From Labedella endophytica (lineage in GTDB: Bacteria; Actinomycetota; Actinomycetes; Actinomycetales; Microbacteriaceae): a DNA stretch of 64,000 bases. The DNA lies in assembly GCF_003990045.1 (NCBI RefSeq), contig NZ_RZGZ01000003.1, positions 124,001 to 188,000 of the forward strand. The letters are read 5' to 3'. The translations under genes were made by a program, and so were the position numbers. Position 1 is the first letter of the stretch, and every line of letters starts with the position of its first letter. The notes under the pieces are model-generated. The model saw only the letters and a list, made by a program, of their open reading frames with translations, was not told the DNA's origin and did no database searches. Shown here piece after piece: positions 34,901 through 43,196 of this stretch.

Positions 34901-35866
34901 TCAGCCGACGACGTCGCTCGAGGTGCAGGACACGATCCCCGATGCTCCCTCGGAGGTGTCCTCCGCCACGACGACGCCGTCGACGGTGATGCGGCAGGAG
35001 ATCGGCCCCTCGTCCTCGACCCCATTGGTGGCCGTGATGTTGAACGTCGTGTAGGCGAAACCGCCGCCGACGGTCGCCTCGAAGTCCTCGGTCCACGGGA
35101 GCGCCTGGCCGGACAGCGTCTCGATGTCGTTCGCCGCGTCGGCGGCGGTGACGGAGAGGTAGACGATCGTCGCGTCGCTCGCCTCGCCCGAGACCTCGTA
35201 CACGACCTCCACCGTCCGTTCCTCCTCGCCCGGCGCCGGGACGCCGGGGGTCGGCACGCCCGCCTCGGGCGTGAAGGGGTCGACGGGCGAGACGGTCGGG
35301 CCGGGGATGCGGTCGGTGATCTCGTCGATGACCGTGGACGCGAAGCCGAACGTGTACACGACGGCCAACACGATCGACAGGACGATAGCGAGGCCGGAGG
35401 TGATGACGCCGCCGATCGCGAGTCCGCGCGTGCGGTTCTTGATGACGAGACCCACGATGCCGAGCACGAGGCCGACGAGCGCGAGGATGCCGCTCACGTA
35501 GTTGATGATCGGCACGAACGCGAGCACGAGCGAGACGCAACCGATGATGAGCGCGGCCAGACCGAAGCGGTTGGCGCCCGGGCTCGACCCGGTGCCACCG
35601 GTCGGCGTACCGTACGGCGGCCGGCCTCCGGAGCCGGGCTGGTTCCCTCCCTGCCCGTACCCGTTCCGGTCGCCGTGGCCGCGGCCGTCGTAGCCCTGGC
35701 CGCCGTATCCCTGGCCGCTGTATCCCTGGGCACTCGAGGAGGCGGCGCCGTACGAGGGGCCGCCGGACGACGAATCCGCTGCTCCCCGAGCGCCTCCCGG
35801 CGTCGTGAAGCCGCCGTTCTGTGGAGTCTGCGGGCTCTGGTCGGAGGGATCGTTCGGCGAGGACAT
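34901..35866 (-). CDS. DUF4190 membrane protein with MmpS-like extracytoplasmic domain
   Basis: A 321-residue protein: an unstructured Gly/Ser/Tyr/Gln-rich N-terminus with degenerate GYGGQGY repeats (about residues 40-100), two membrane helices of the DUF4190 type (FGLAALIIGCVSLVLAFVPI; LALVGLVLGIVGLVIKN), a third hydrophobic stretch, a Pro-rich hinge (PGPTVSPVDPFTPEAG), and a C-terminal beta domain resembling MmpS transport accessory proteins (VEVVYEVSGEASDATIVYLS; ISCRITVDGVVVAEDTSEGA). The C-terminal domain should be outside the membrane. The function is not established. It lies upstream of the transpeptidase gene on the same strand, 56 bases apart. Confidence 0.85.
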   Translation of the reverse strand: MSSPNDPSDQSPQTPQNGGFTTPGGARGAADSSSGGPSYGAASSSAQGYSGQGYGGQGYDGRGHGDRNGYGQGGNQPGSGGRPPYGTPTGGTGSSPGANRFGLAALIIGCVSLVLAFVPIINYVSGILALVGLVLGIVGLVIKNRTRGLAIGGVITSGLAIVLSIVLAVVYTFGFASTVIDEITDRIPGPTVSPVDPFTPEAGVPTPGVPAPGEEERTVEVVYEVSGEASDATIVYLSVTAADAANDIETLSGQALPWTEDFEATVGGGFAYTTFNITATNGVEDEGPISCRITVDGVVVAEDTSEGASGIVSCTSSDVVG

Positions 35867-35980
35867 GCAGCCAGTCTTCCAGACCCCCCTGACAGCTCGT
35901 CCCGAGCACGGGATCCGGCGGCGGGCCGCCCCGGACCCGTGGATTCGTCGTCGGCCGCCGTCCGGTCGTATCGTCGGACC

Positions 35981-36886
35981 GTGGCCGTCCCTTCCTCCCC
36001 CGATCAGAGGTCGGCATCGACGATCGGAGCGGCCGGTCTCGTCCTCGTCGGGCTCGCCCTGCAGGAGGTGGGAGCGTCGATCGCGGTGCTCCTGTTCCCC
36101 CAGACCGGCGCGGCCGGGATGGTGACGCTACGACTCGTCCTCTCGGCGCTCGTGCTGCTCGCCGTGTGCCGTCCGCGCCTTCGTGGACACTCACGGTCCG
36201 GGTGGGTCACGGTGCTCGGGTTCGGGACGGCGCTCGCCGCGATGAATCTCCTCTTCTACGAGGCCCTCGTGCGCCTCCCGCTCGGAGCGGCCGTCACGAT
36301 CGAGGTCGTCGGCCCGCTCGTCCTGTCCGTCGTGGTGGGACGCCGCGCCATCGGATGGCTCTGGGCTGTGCTCGCCCTCGGGGGAGTGGTGCTCCTCGGT
36401 CGGGGTGGCCTCACCGAGCTCGACCCTGTCGGTGTGTTGTTCGCCGCGGGGGCCGGCGCGATGTGGGCCGCGTACATCCTGTTCTCGGCGCGGACGTCGC
36501 GCGCGTTCGCGAAGCTCGACGGCCTCGCGATCGCCATGACGGTGGGGGCCGTGATGGTCCTGCCGTTCGGCATCGCGACGACCGGCGCCACGCTCGTCGA
36601 GCCGACCATCCTGGGGCTGGGACTCGCGGTCGCCCTGCTCTCGTCGACGATCCCGTACGCCCTCGAACTGCGCGCGCTGCGAACCCTCCCTCCTGCGGCC
36701 TTCTCGATCCTCATGAGCCTCGCCCCGGCCACCGCGGCGGCCGCGGGCTTCGTCATCCTCGGCCAGGAGCTCGGTGTGCTCCAGATCGTGGCGGTGGGTC
36801 TCGTCGTGGTCGCGAGCGCCGGTGCGGTGCTCACGAATCCACGCTCGAACACGAGCGACGTCCCGCCGGGTCCACAGCCGGTCTGA
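35981..36886 (+). CDS. EamA/DMT-family transporter (RhtA-like exporter)
   Basis: A 301-residue protein with ten predicted membrane helices forming two EamA repeats. Blocks such as LVGLALQEVGASIAVLLFPQ, GTALAAMNLLFYEALVRLPL, GAAVTIEVVGPLVLSVVVGR and LGLAVALLSSTIPYALELRA are typical of the RhtA/EamA threonine-homoserine exporter branch. The GTG at 35981 is preferred because the membrane segment begins soon after; another GTG at 35939 would add 14 residues. It is divergent from the DUF4190 gene. The substrate may be an amino acid or a related metabolite; that is inference. Confidence 0.9.
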   Translation: MAVPSSPDQRSASTIGAAGLVLVGLALQEVGASIAVLLFPQTGAAGMVTLRLVLSALVLLAVCRPRLRGHSRSGWVTVLGFGTALAAMNLLFYEALVRLPLGAAVTIEVVGPLVLSVVVGRRAIGWLWAVLALGGVVLLGRGGLTELDPVGVLFAAGAGAMWAAYILFSARTSRAFAKLDGLAIAMTVGAVMVLPFGIATTGATLVEPTILGLGLAVALLSSTIPYALELRALRTLPPAAFSILMSLAPATAAAAGFVILGQELGVLQIVAVGLVVVASAGAVLTNPRSNTSDVPPGPQPV

Positions 36887-36923
36887 GACGCACGAGTCCC
36901 CGCGTCCGCCTCGCCGGTCCGGA

Positions 36924-38498
36924 TCAGGCGCCGCGGGCCCGGGTGAGGCTCGCGAGGAGCTCCGGACCTCGCCGCTCGAGGAGCGCACCTCCGCGCCGGA
37001 TCCCCACGATCATGAGAACCGTGCCGAGTGCGATTCCCACGACGAGGGCGATGACGCCCAGGACGACGCTGCCGGTGACGATCGCGGCGATCCCGAGGGC
37101 GAGCTCGGGGATGGCGAGCACGAAGATGATGAGCCAGGCGGCGTACATGCCGAGCTGCGCGGAGAACGTCGATCCGGGAGGCGTCTTGAACGGGCTCTCA
37201 CCGGCGGCCGGCACCGGCATGAGGAACCGAGCCGACGCGATGCTCGACACCCCGAATCCCGTGAGGAGGAGCCCGAATCCGATCCCGAGCAGCGCGGGGA
37301 TCTGCTCGGCGCGGTCGAGCACCAGGAGGGGCACGATCGTCGAGACGAGGACGAGGGGAACGGCGATGATCGCGAGGGTGATGACGCGGCCCGCGCGGTC
37401 GGCGGCCCCGCTCACTCCCGTCGACAGGTGGGAGGCGAACGCCGTGCCGTCGTAAGCCACCTCCGCGCACAGGGTGATCGCGAAGGTCGCCGCGAAGACG
37501 GGACCGAGTGCTGCGAGGAACCAGTCCGAGCCGGTGATCGACACGAAGACGGCGATGACGACGAGGACCGGGAGCGTGACGAGGGAGCCGCCGTAGCGGG
37601 GGTCCCGCAGCCAGTAGACGGTGGTGCGCGCGGCTACCGCGCCTGTGGGCGTGGCCGGATACCAGGAGAACGGGCCGAGGCCCTTCCGACGCCCGCCCCC
37701 GGCCGCGGAGCGCGGCGGTGTCGCGAGCAGGGTCGTGAGGCTCCGGCGCCACGCGAGGACGAGGAGGGCGAGGGTCGCGAGGGCGATCCCCGTCTTGGCG
37801 AGGGCCTCGAGCGGCCGTCCGAGCGCGAGATCCCCCGGAATGGACCAGGCCGCGCCGAGGGGCGACCACGACACGATCCGAGCGATCGCCGGCAGATCGG
37901 CCGACGCGTTCGAGAGCGCCGGGAGCCCGAGCCCGATGATGGGCCCCAGGAGGAGGACAGGCACGAAGACGGCGACGCTCATGATCTCCCGGTAACGCCG
38001 TCCCGCGGCCAGAGACGCTCCGACGGACTCGAACGCCCGCGAGGCCACGACACACGTGAGGACGGCGAGCAGGGCGGCGAACGGAGCCGCCACGAGTGCC
38101 ACGGGCTCGCCGATCCAGCCGATGGTCGTCGACAGTCCGGCGATGACCGTCACGATCCCAGGGACGCCGAGGAGACCGGCGACGAACAGTCCGACCAGGA
38201 GGCGTTGTGGCGCGATCGGGAAGACGCGCAGTTTGGCGACGCTCAGCGATTGGTCGTAGCCGCGCAGCAGGATCGGGGCGATGACCCAGCCGAGCACGGC
38301 GACGCCGCCGCCCAGGACGGAGACGACCCAGACGAGCTCTGATTCGCTGAACGAGAGGGCGATCATGCCGACGATGAGACCCACGAGCACGAGGAGACCG
38401 TAGGCCAGTCCGATCACCGCGGAGACGAGGGCCCACGTGCTGCGCTTGAATCCGTTGAGGAGGAGGCGGTACCGCAGCCTCAGGAGGTGTGCAACCAT
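36924..38498 (-). CDS. ABC transporter permease (ABC-2-like)
   Basis: A 524-residue membrane protein with about 12 hydrophobic segments (for example LVSAVIGLAYGLLVLVGLIV, VLGWVIAPILLRGYDQSLSV and ALLGIGFGLLLTGFGVSSIA). It lacks an ATPase site and pairs with the ABC ATPase directly upstream, whose 3' end it overlaps by 19 bases, so the two form an exporter-like unit. The large ABC-2 permease class is common in Microbacteriaceae with unknown cargo. Start ATG 38498 has AGGAGG (38485-38482 region on the minus strand counts to TGAGG) nearby, within the ATPase end. Confidence 0.87.
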   Translation of the reverse strand: MVAHLLRLRYRLLLNGFKRSTWALVSAVIGLAYGLLVLVGLIVGMIALSFSESELVWVVSVLGGGVAVLGWVIAPILLRGYDQSLSVAKLRVFPIAPQRLLVGLFVAGLLGVPGIVTVIAGLSTTIGWIGEPVALVAAPFAALLAVLTCVVASRAFESVGASLAAGRRYREIMSVAVFVPVLLLGPIIGLGLPALSNASADLPAIARIVSWSPLGAAWSIPGDLALGRPLEALAKTGIALATLALLVLAWRRSLTTLLATPPRSAAGGGRRKGLGPFSWYPATPTGAVAARTTVYWLRDPRYGGSLVTLPVLVVIAVFVSITGSDWFLAALGPVFAATFAITLCAEVAYDGTAFASHLSTGVSGAADRAGRVITLAIIAVPLVLVSTIVPLLVLDRAEQIPALLGIGFGLLLTGFGVSSIASARFLMPVPAAGESPFKTPPGSTFSAQLGMYAAWLIIFVLAIPELALGIAAIVTGSVVLGVIALVVGIALGTVLMIVGIRRGGALLERRGPELLASLTRARGA

Positions 38499-39280
38499 GC
38501 CGGCCCCTCCGTGGTGTGGCGGCCGCCCACGAGCTCGACGAAGCGATCCTCGAGGGTCGACCCGGCGCGGACCTCGTCGGTCGTACCCGCGGCGAGCAGG
38601 CGGCCGGAGCCGATGACGGCGACGTGGTCGCACATCCGCTGCACGAGGTCCATCGAGTGACTCGACACGATCACCGTGCCGCCGCCGCGCACGTATCCGG
38701 CGAGGAGGTCGCGGATGTTCGCAGCCGATACGGGGTCGACCGACTCGAACGGCTCGTCGAGCACGAGGAGGCGGGGCGCGTGAACGAGCGCGGAGGCGAG
38801 GGCGATCTTCTTCGTCATACCGGCCGAGTAGTCGACCACGAGGATCCCCCCGGCCTCTTGCAGGTCGAGGAGTTCGAGGAGGTCGGCCGTGCGCTGAGCG
38901 ACGGTCTCGCGGTCCATGCCGTGCAGCAGGCCGTGATAGGTGACGAGCTGCTCGCCGGTGAGGCGGTCGAAGAGGGCCACGCCGTCGCTCAGGACACCGA
39001 CGAGCGATTTCGCCGTGACGGTGTCGCGCCACACGTCCGTGCCGAGGATCTCGATCGTGCCGGCGTCCGGGCGGAGGAGTCCCGTCGCCATGGACAGTGT
39101 CGTGGTCTTGCCCGCGCCGTTGGGCCCGACGAGACCGTAGAACGACCCGGACGGCACGGTGAGATCGAGGTTCTCGACGGCGATCTTGTCGCCGAAGGAC
39201 TTCCGTAGTCCGGCGATGCGCAGCGCCGGCGCCGAGGTCGTTGGAGGGGGAACGGGGATGACGGGATCGGCTTCGGTCAT
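38480..39280 (-). CDS. ABC transporter ATP-binding protein
   Basis: A 266-residue ATPase with Walker A VGPNGAGKTTT, Walker B LLVLDEPFESVDP and the H-loop VIVSSHSMDL. The signature loop reads YSAGMTKKI rather than LSGGQ, an accepted variant in the ABC-2 exporter class (YSGGM/YSAGM). An N-terminal Pro-rich tail of about 18 residues precedes the domain. It overlaps the permease gene by 19 bases and is presumably transcribed as a pair with it; the cargo is unknown. Confidence 0.93.
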   Translation of the reverse strand: MTEADPVIPVPPPTTSAPALRIAGLRKSFGDKIAVENLDLTVPSGSFYGLVGPNGAGKTTTLSMATGLLRPDAGTIEILGTDVWRDTVTAKSLVGVLSDGVALFDRLTGEQLVTYHGLLHGMDRETVAQRTADLLELLDLQEAGGILVVDYSAGMTKKIALASALVHAPRLLVLDEPFESVDPVSAANIRDLLAGYVRGGGTVIVSSHSMDLVQRMCDHVAVIGSGRLLAAGTTDEVRAGSTLEDRFVELVGGRHTTEGPAWLHTS

Positions 39281-39307
39281 GACCCCAGGCTAGGGATCGA
39301 ACGTCTG

Positions 39308-39351
39308 GCGCGCCTCCGCCGCGCGGGGGAGACCGCGCGGGGGAGGCGCGC
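39308..39351. terminator. GC-rich stem-loop after the MFS gene
   Basis: GCGCGCCTCC (39308-39317) pairs with GGAGGCGCGC (39342-39351); two self-complementary CCGCGCGG boxes (39319-39326 and 39333-39340) extend the stem. It lies between the MFS gene end and the ABC ATPase start, both leftward, so it probably ends the MFS transcript. It lacks a T-run. Confidence 0.6.
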
Positions 39352-39406
39352 AGGGGAGAGGATCGCGGAACGACGACCTCACCGTTCCTCCCGTCCCCGG
39401 GCGGGC

Positions 39407-40903
39407 TCAGTGCGCGATCAGGGGCTCCGCGTCGCGAGCGGCCGGGGCCGGTTCTCCGTGACCGAGCGACGCACCCTGTCTGCGCCGGCGGAAGAGCAGC
39501 GCGGACAGCACGGCCCCCACGGCGAAGAATCCGGCACCCCACCAGTAGGCCGTCTGGTAGCCGGCGATGGCGGCGTTGACCCCGATCGTCTCCGTCACGA
39601 CCGGGTGATCGACGAGGTAGTCGGCCGTCGCCGTGGCGGCGAGGGTGTTGAGGAGGGCGGTCCCGATCGAACCGCCCACCTGCTGGCTCGTGTTGACCAT
39701 GGCGGACGCGACGCCGGCGAACTGCCGGTCGACGCCGAGGGTCGCCGTCTGCATGGACGCGGGCATGATCGTGCCCATGGCCGTTCCCATGACCATGAGG
39801 GCCGGCAGGACGTTCGCGGCGTACGAGCTCGACGCGTCGAGGACGGTCAGCAGCACCATTCCGCCCGCACCGAGGGTCATCCCGATCGGGACCATGAGCT
39901 TCGGTCCGAAGCGTGGCACGAAGATGTTCGTCCCGAGCTGCGCGGCGAGCACGAGCATTCCGATCATCGGCAGGAAGGAGAGCCCGGTCTGGATGGGGGA
40001 GTATCCGAGGGTGATCTGCAGGTAGTAGGTCACGAACAGGAAGACGCCGAACATCCCGGCACCCGCGATCAGCACGGAGCTGTACGCCGCCCCGCGATTG
40101 CGGTCGAGCACGATCGAGAGGGGGAGCAGCGGGTGCACGGTGCGTCGCTGCCAGGCGATGAACGCCACGAGGAGCACGGCCGCTCCGGCGAGCATCCCCC
40201 ACGTGGCGGGTGAGTCCCAGCCCTCGGTCTCGGCGTTCGAGAAGCCGTAGACGAGCCCGAAGAGCGCTCCGGAGACGAGGATCGTGCCCGGGACGTCGAG
40301 CTTCGGGCGCGGTCCCGTGCGCTCGATGCTCGGTACGAAGAGGAAGGCTCCGACGAGAGCCACGGCGGCGATCGGGACGTTGATGTACAGGTTCCAGCGC
40401 CAGTCGAGGGCCTCGGTGAGGAATCCGCCGAGGAGCAGGCCCACGGCGCCGCCGGCTCCGGCGATCGCGCCGAAGACGCCGAAGGCGCGGGCGCGTTCCT
40501 TCGGAATCACGAAGGTGGTCGTGAGCACGGCGAGGGCGGTGGGGGCGAGGAGGGCACCGAAGACGCCCTGCAGCGCGCGGGCCGCGACGAGCAGTTCGAA
40601 CGAGGTCGCTGCTCCGCCGAGGGCGGACGCGACGGCGAAGCCGATGAGGCCGATCACGAAGGTGCGCTTCCGACCCATGAGGTCGGAGAGGCGTCCGCCG
40701 AGGAGGAGGAGGCTCGCGAAGGCGAGGGAGTAGGCGGTGATGATCCACTGGCGTTGTCCGTCGGAGAACGCGAGGTCCGCCTGGGCGGAGGGGAGGGCGA
40801 TGTTCACGACGGTCGCGTCGAGAACGACCATGAGCTGCGCGAGCCCGACGACGACGAGTGTGACCCAGCGGCGGCGACCCGTCGATGACGTTGTTTCTGA
40901 CAT
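39407..40903 (-). CDS. MFS drug-efflux transporter, EmrB/QacA (DHA2) family
   Basis: A 498-residue, 14-helix major facilitator of the DHA2 drug:H+ antiporter family. The motif-C-like GGAVGLLLGGFLTEALDWRW, the motif-A region GGRLSDLMGRKRTFV, DATVVNIALPSAQADL in helix 1 and LDRNRGAAYSSVL are diagnostic. It is divergent from a TetR repressor with a palindromic operator in the 95-base gap, the common layout for inducible multidrug pumps. Start ATG 40903 is preferred; an in-frame ATG at 40915 adds 4 residues. Neither has a clear ribosome site, so the transcript may be leaderless. The drug is not predictable. Confidence 0.94.
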   Translation of the reverse strand: MSETTSSTGRRRWVTLVVVGLAQLMVVLDATVVNIALPSAQADLAFSDGQRQWIITAYSLAFASLLLLGGRLSDLMGRKRTFVIGLIGFAVASALGGAATSFELLVAARALQGVFGALLAPTALAVLTTTFVIPKERARAFGVFGAIAGAGGAVGLLLGGFLTEALDWRWNLYINVPIAAVALVGAFLFVPSIERTGPRPKLDVPGTILVSGALFGLVYGFSNAETEGWDSPATWGMLAGAAVLLVAFIAWQRRTVHPLLPLSIVLDRNRGAAYSSVLIAGAGMFGVFLFVTYYLQITLGYSPIQTGLSFLPMIGMLVLAAQLGTNIFVPRFGPKLMVPIGMTLGAGGMVLLTVLDASSSYAANVLPALMVMGTAMGTIMPASMQTATLGVDRQFAGVASAMVNTSQQVGGSIGTALLNTLAATATADYLVDHPVVTETIGVNAAIAGYQTAYWWGAGFFAVGAVLSALLFRRRRQGASLGHGEPAPAARDAEPLIAH

Positions 40904-40918
40904 GACGATGAGCATATA

Positions 40919-40936
40919 CGGAACTATTCAGTTCCG
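40919..40936. promoter_or_regulatory. Palindromic TetR-type operator between the MFS pump and tetR
   Basis: CGGAACT-ATTC-AGTTCCG is a perfect 7-bp inverted repeat in the divergent gap, 16 bases from the MFS start and 63 bases from tetR. This is the expected spacing and size for a TetR-family dimer site, which would control the pump and probably the repressor itself. Confidence 0.75.
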
Positions 40937-40998
40937 GATATGCTTGGTTCTGGAATTAATGCACCGGTAACCTGGGGCATGACGGAAGGAGGCCCGCG

Positions 40999-41625
40999 AT
41001 GTCGCAGACCGACCTCGACGAGCCGAAGCCCAGGCTGGGCCGCAAGCGCGACCACACGCGGGATCCCGAGATCCTCGACGCCGCCCTCGAGATCCTGGCC
41101 GAGACCGGTTATGACGGGATGACGATCGACATGGTCGCGACCCGCGCGAAGGCCGGGAAGGCCACCCTCTATCGGCGCTGGTCGTCCAAGGCCGAACTCG
41201 TCCTCGACGCCGTCGCCTGCCTCAAGGCCGGCGAGATCGACCTCGATGCCCTGCCTGATACGGGAACGCTGCGCGGCGACCTCGTCGCCATGATCAAGAC
41301 CCCGAGCATGCGCGACGCCGAGCGCAAGCTCAAGATCATGGCGGGCATCGTGTCGATGATCGCCCGCAGCCCGGAGATGGCGACCGCCGCCTATGCTGCG
41401 CTCGTCGAGCCGCGCGCGTCGGTCAACCGTGTGCTCTTCGCGCGGGCGATCGAACGGGACGAGATCCCCGCCGACAGCGACGTGGAGCGGCTCTGCACGA
41501 TCGGCCCGGCGATGGCCGCGTACCGGGTCCTCATGCTCGGACGGCCCGTGGACCGCGAGTTCCTCGAGGACACGATCGACGGCGTCATCCTGCCGGCCGC
41601 CGGAGTGCGGCCCGGAGCGGAGTAG
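40999..41625 (+). CDS. TetR-family transcriptional regulator
   Basis: A 208-residue repressor with the N-terminal TetR helix-turn-helix (DPEILDAALEILAETGYDGM, followed by TIDMVATRAKAGKATLYRRW) and a C-terminal TetR_C-like ligand domain. It is divergent from the EmrB-type pump and very probably represses it through the palindrome at 40919-40936. The ribosome site AAGGAGG lies 6 bases before the ATG. The inducer would be a pump substrate. Confidence 0.93.
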   Translation: MSQTDLDEPKPRLGRKRDHTRDPEILDAALEILAETGYDGMTIDMVATRAKAGKATLYRRWSSKAELVLDAVACLKAGEIDLDALPDTGTLRGDLVAMIKTPSMRDAERKLKIMAGIVSMIARSPEMATAAYAALVEPRASVNRVLFARAIERDEIPADSDVERLCTIGPAMAAYRVLMLGRPVDREFLEDTIDGVILPAAGVRPGAE

Positions 41626-41636
41626 CGTCCCGGGGG

Positions 41637-42800
41637 TCAGCTCGCGAGGTGCTCGTCGACGGAGTCGGAGACCGCCGGCCTGGAGGTCGCCGCTTCCGTG
41701 GGGGATGTGGCGATCGACGACACCTTCGCGGTGCGCCGAGGGGCGTAGACCACGAGGGAATGGAACGTGAAGCGCACGATGAAGGCGATCGCGAGCGTGA
41801 CCGCCGTGGCGATCGTCCCCGTCATGAGGTGGGCGCTCACGGCCGCGGTCGCGAGGGGGATACGGATCGCCGATTCGACGTTGTTGAACGTGAACGATTT
41901 CCAGAGGCGGCTCCAGACGGATCCCGCATCCTGGCGCAGGTCCGAGAAGACGAAGCGCTCGAGGAGGACGAAGTTGCCGAGGATCGTCGCCTCCGCCGCG
42001 ATGATCGAAGCCACGACGAACGGGGTCCCGAACGCCGTGAGCAGCGCGACGATCGCGATGTTGGCGATCGTGCCGATGCCGCCCACGAGGGCGAATCCCG
42101 AGAGCTTGCCGAAGCGCAGCATGGCCAGCTGCATGAGGAAGCGCAGGCCCTGCTGCACGCTCGCCTTCGACTCTCCGCCGAACCGCGGTGCGAACTCGAA
42201 GGGGACTTCGGCCACGCGGAAGGGGCGACGCGCGAGGAGTTCGAGCAGGATCTTGAACCCGCGCGGCTGGAGCTCGTCTGGGACAACGGAGGGGCGGTGC
42301 ACGAGGAAGAAACCGGTCATCGGGTCCGTGCAGTCGCGGAGCCGGATGGGGAACATGGCCTTCGTCACGAGGGTGGACGCGCGCGACACGAGCGTCCGCA
42401 GGCCGTTGGCGAGGCCGTCGGCCTTCCCGTCGCCGACGTAGCGCGAGGCGACCACGACGTCCGCGTCGCCGCGGGCGGCTCGGGCAACGAGTGTGGGGAT
42501 GACCTCCGGTGGGTGCTGCAGGTCGCCGTCCATCACGAGGCACCAGCCGGCTCGCGCGGCAGCGATGCCCTCGAGGACCGCGCCGCTGAGGCCGCCTTGC
42601 GGGTCGTCGCGATGGATGAGGCGCACCGGGATCTCGGCGCGAGCGGCCACCTCGGCGATCACGGACGGCGTCTCGTCCGTCGAGTCGTCGACGAAGACGA
42701 TCTCGGCGGAGGTTCCGGCGACGACGGGCGTGATGCGTCGCACGAGCTCGTCGATGTTGGGCGATTCGTTGAACGTGGGAACGATGATGGTGAGATCCAT
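41637..42800 (-). CDS. Polyprenol-phosphate glycosyltransferase (GT2) fused to a GtrA-like membrane domain
   Basis: A 387-residue protein with two modules. Residues 1-220 are a family 2 glycosyltransferase of the dolichol/polyprenol-phosphate mannosyltransferase type: IIVPTFNESPNIDELVRRI, IVFVDDSTDETPSVIAEVAA, LVMDGDLQHPPEV (DxD) and FLVHRPSVVPDELQPRGFKI. Residues 230-360 are a GtrA-like four-helix domain (LSGFALVGGIGTIANIAIVA; EATILGNFVLLERFVFSDLR). It likely charges a polyprenyl phosphate with a sugar and helps flip it for cell-wall or glycoprotein assembly. ATG 42800 is preceded by GAGGAT. It is convergent with tetR. Confidence 0.92.
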   Translation of the reverse strand: MDLTIIVPTFNESPNIDELVRRITPVVAGTSAEIVFVDDSTDETPSVIAEVAARAEIPVRLIHRDDPQGGLSGAVLEGIAAARAGWCLVMDGDLQHPPEVIPTLVARAARGDADVVVASRYVGDGKADGLANGLRTLVSRASTLVTKAMFPIRLRDCTDPMTGFFLVHRPSVVPDELQPRGFKILLELLARRPFRVAEVPFEFAPRFGGESKASVQQGLRFLMQLAMLRFGKLSGFALVGGIGTIANIAIVALLTAFGTPFVVASIIAAEATILGNFVLLERFVFSDLRQDAGSVWSRLWKSFTFNNVESAIRIPLATAAVSAHLMTGTIATAVTLAIAFIVRFTFHSLVVYAPRRTAKVSSIATSPTEAATSRPAVSDSVDEHLAS

Positions 42801-43001
42801 GGGGATCCTCTGCGTCAGGGCAACGGGCGATCGGCGTTGCGAGGAAGCGCCGGAGGCCGGCAAGAAAAGTGGTGATACTCCTGAACGGTGATCACACTGA
42901 CCGGACGTGAGGATCCCTCGCAATTGGAATCGCGAACGATCCTGCAGCCTCACCCCCGTTTCGCGGGATGCGTTCAGGACGTCTGATCCTGGGGACGACG
43001 G

Positions 43002-43074
43002 TGGGCCCCGTGGGGCTCGAACCCACGACCTACGGATTAAAAGTCCGCTGCTCTACCGACTGAGCTAGAGGCCC
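43002..43074 (-). tRNA. tRNA-Lys (anticodon UUU)
   Basis: Cloverleaf on the minus strand: acceptor GGGCCUC / GGGGCCC, D arm with AGCUCAGUCGGUAGAGC, anticodon stem-loop GCGGACUUUUAAUCCGU with anticodon UUU, and the T arm GUGGGUUCGAGCCCCAC. The discriminator base is A; the CCA end is not encoded in full. Seventy-three bases. Confidence 0.95.
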
Positions 43075-43196
43075 GTGACGACCAATCTATCGTGACAGAC
43101 GGTCCGGGACGGCACGTGGCAGACCGGGACCTGCGCGCCGCGAGCGGGGTAGCGTTGAGCGGTGCGCGCTGGCGCACGCGAGCGAGGGGGAGGGTC

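Noticed and set aside
33012-36194. One continuous minus frame that seems to fuse the transpeptidase with an upstream 450-residue extension
   Set aside because: The extension is out of register with the DUF4190 gene, Arg/Pro/His-rich and without domains; a good start with AGGAAG exists at 34844.
36924-40748. Continuous minus frame joining the ABC permease to upstream sequence
   Set aside because: Upstream of 38498 it runs through the ATPase and MFS genes in the wrong frame; the permease starts at 38498.
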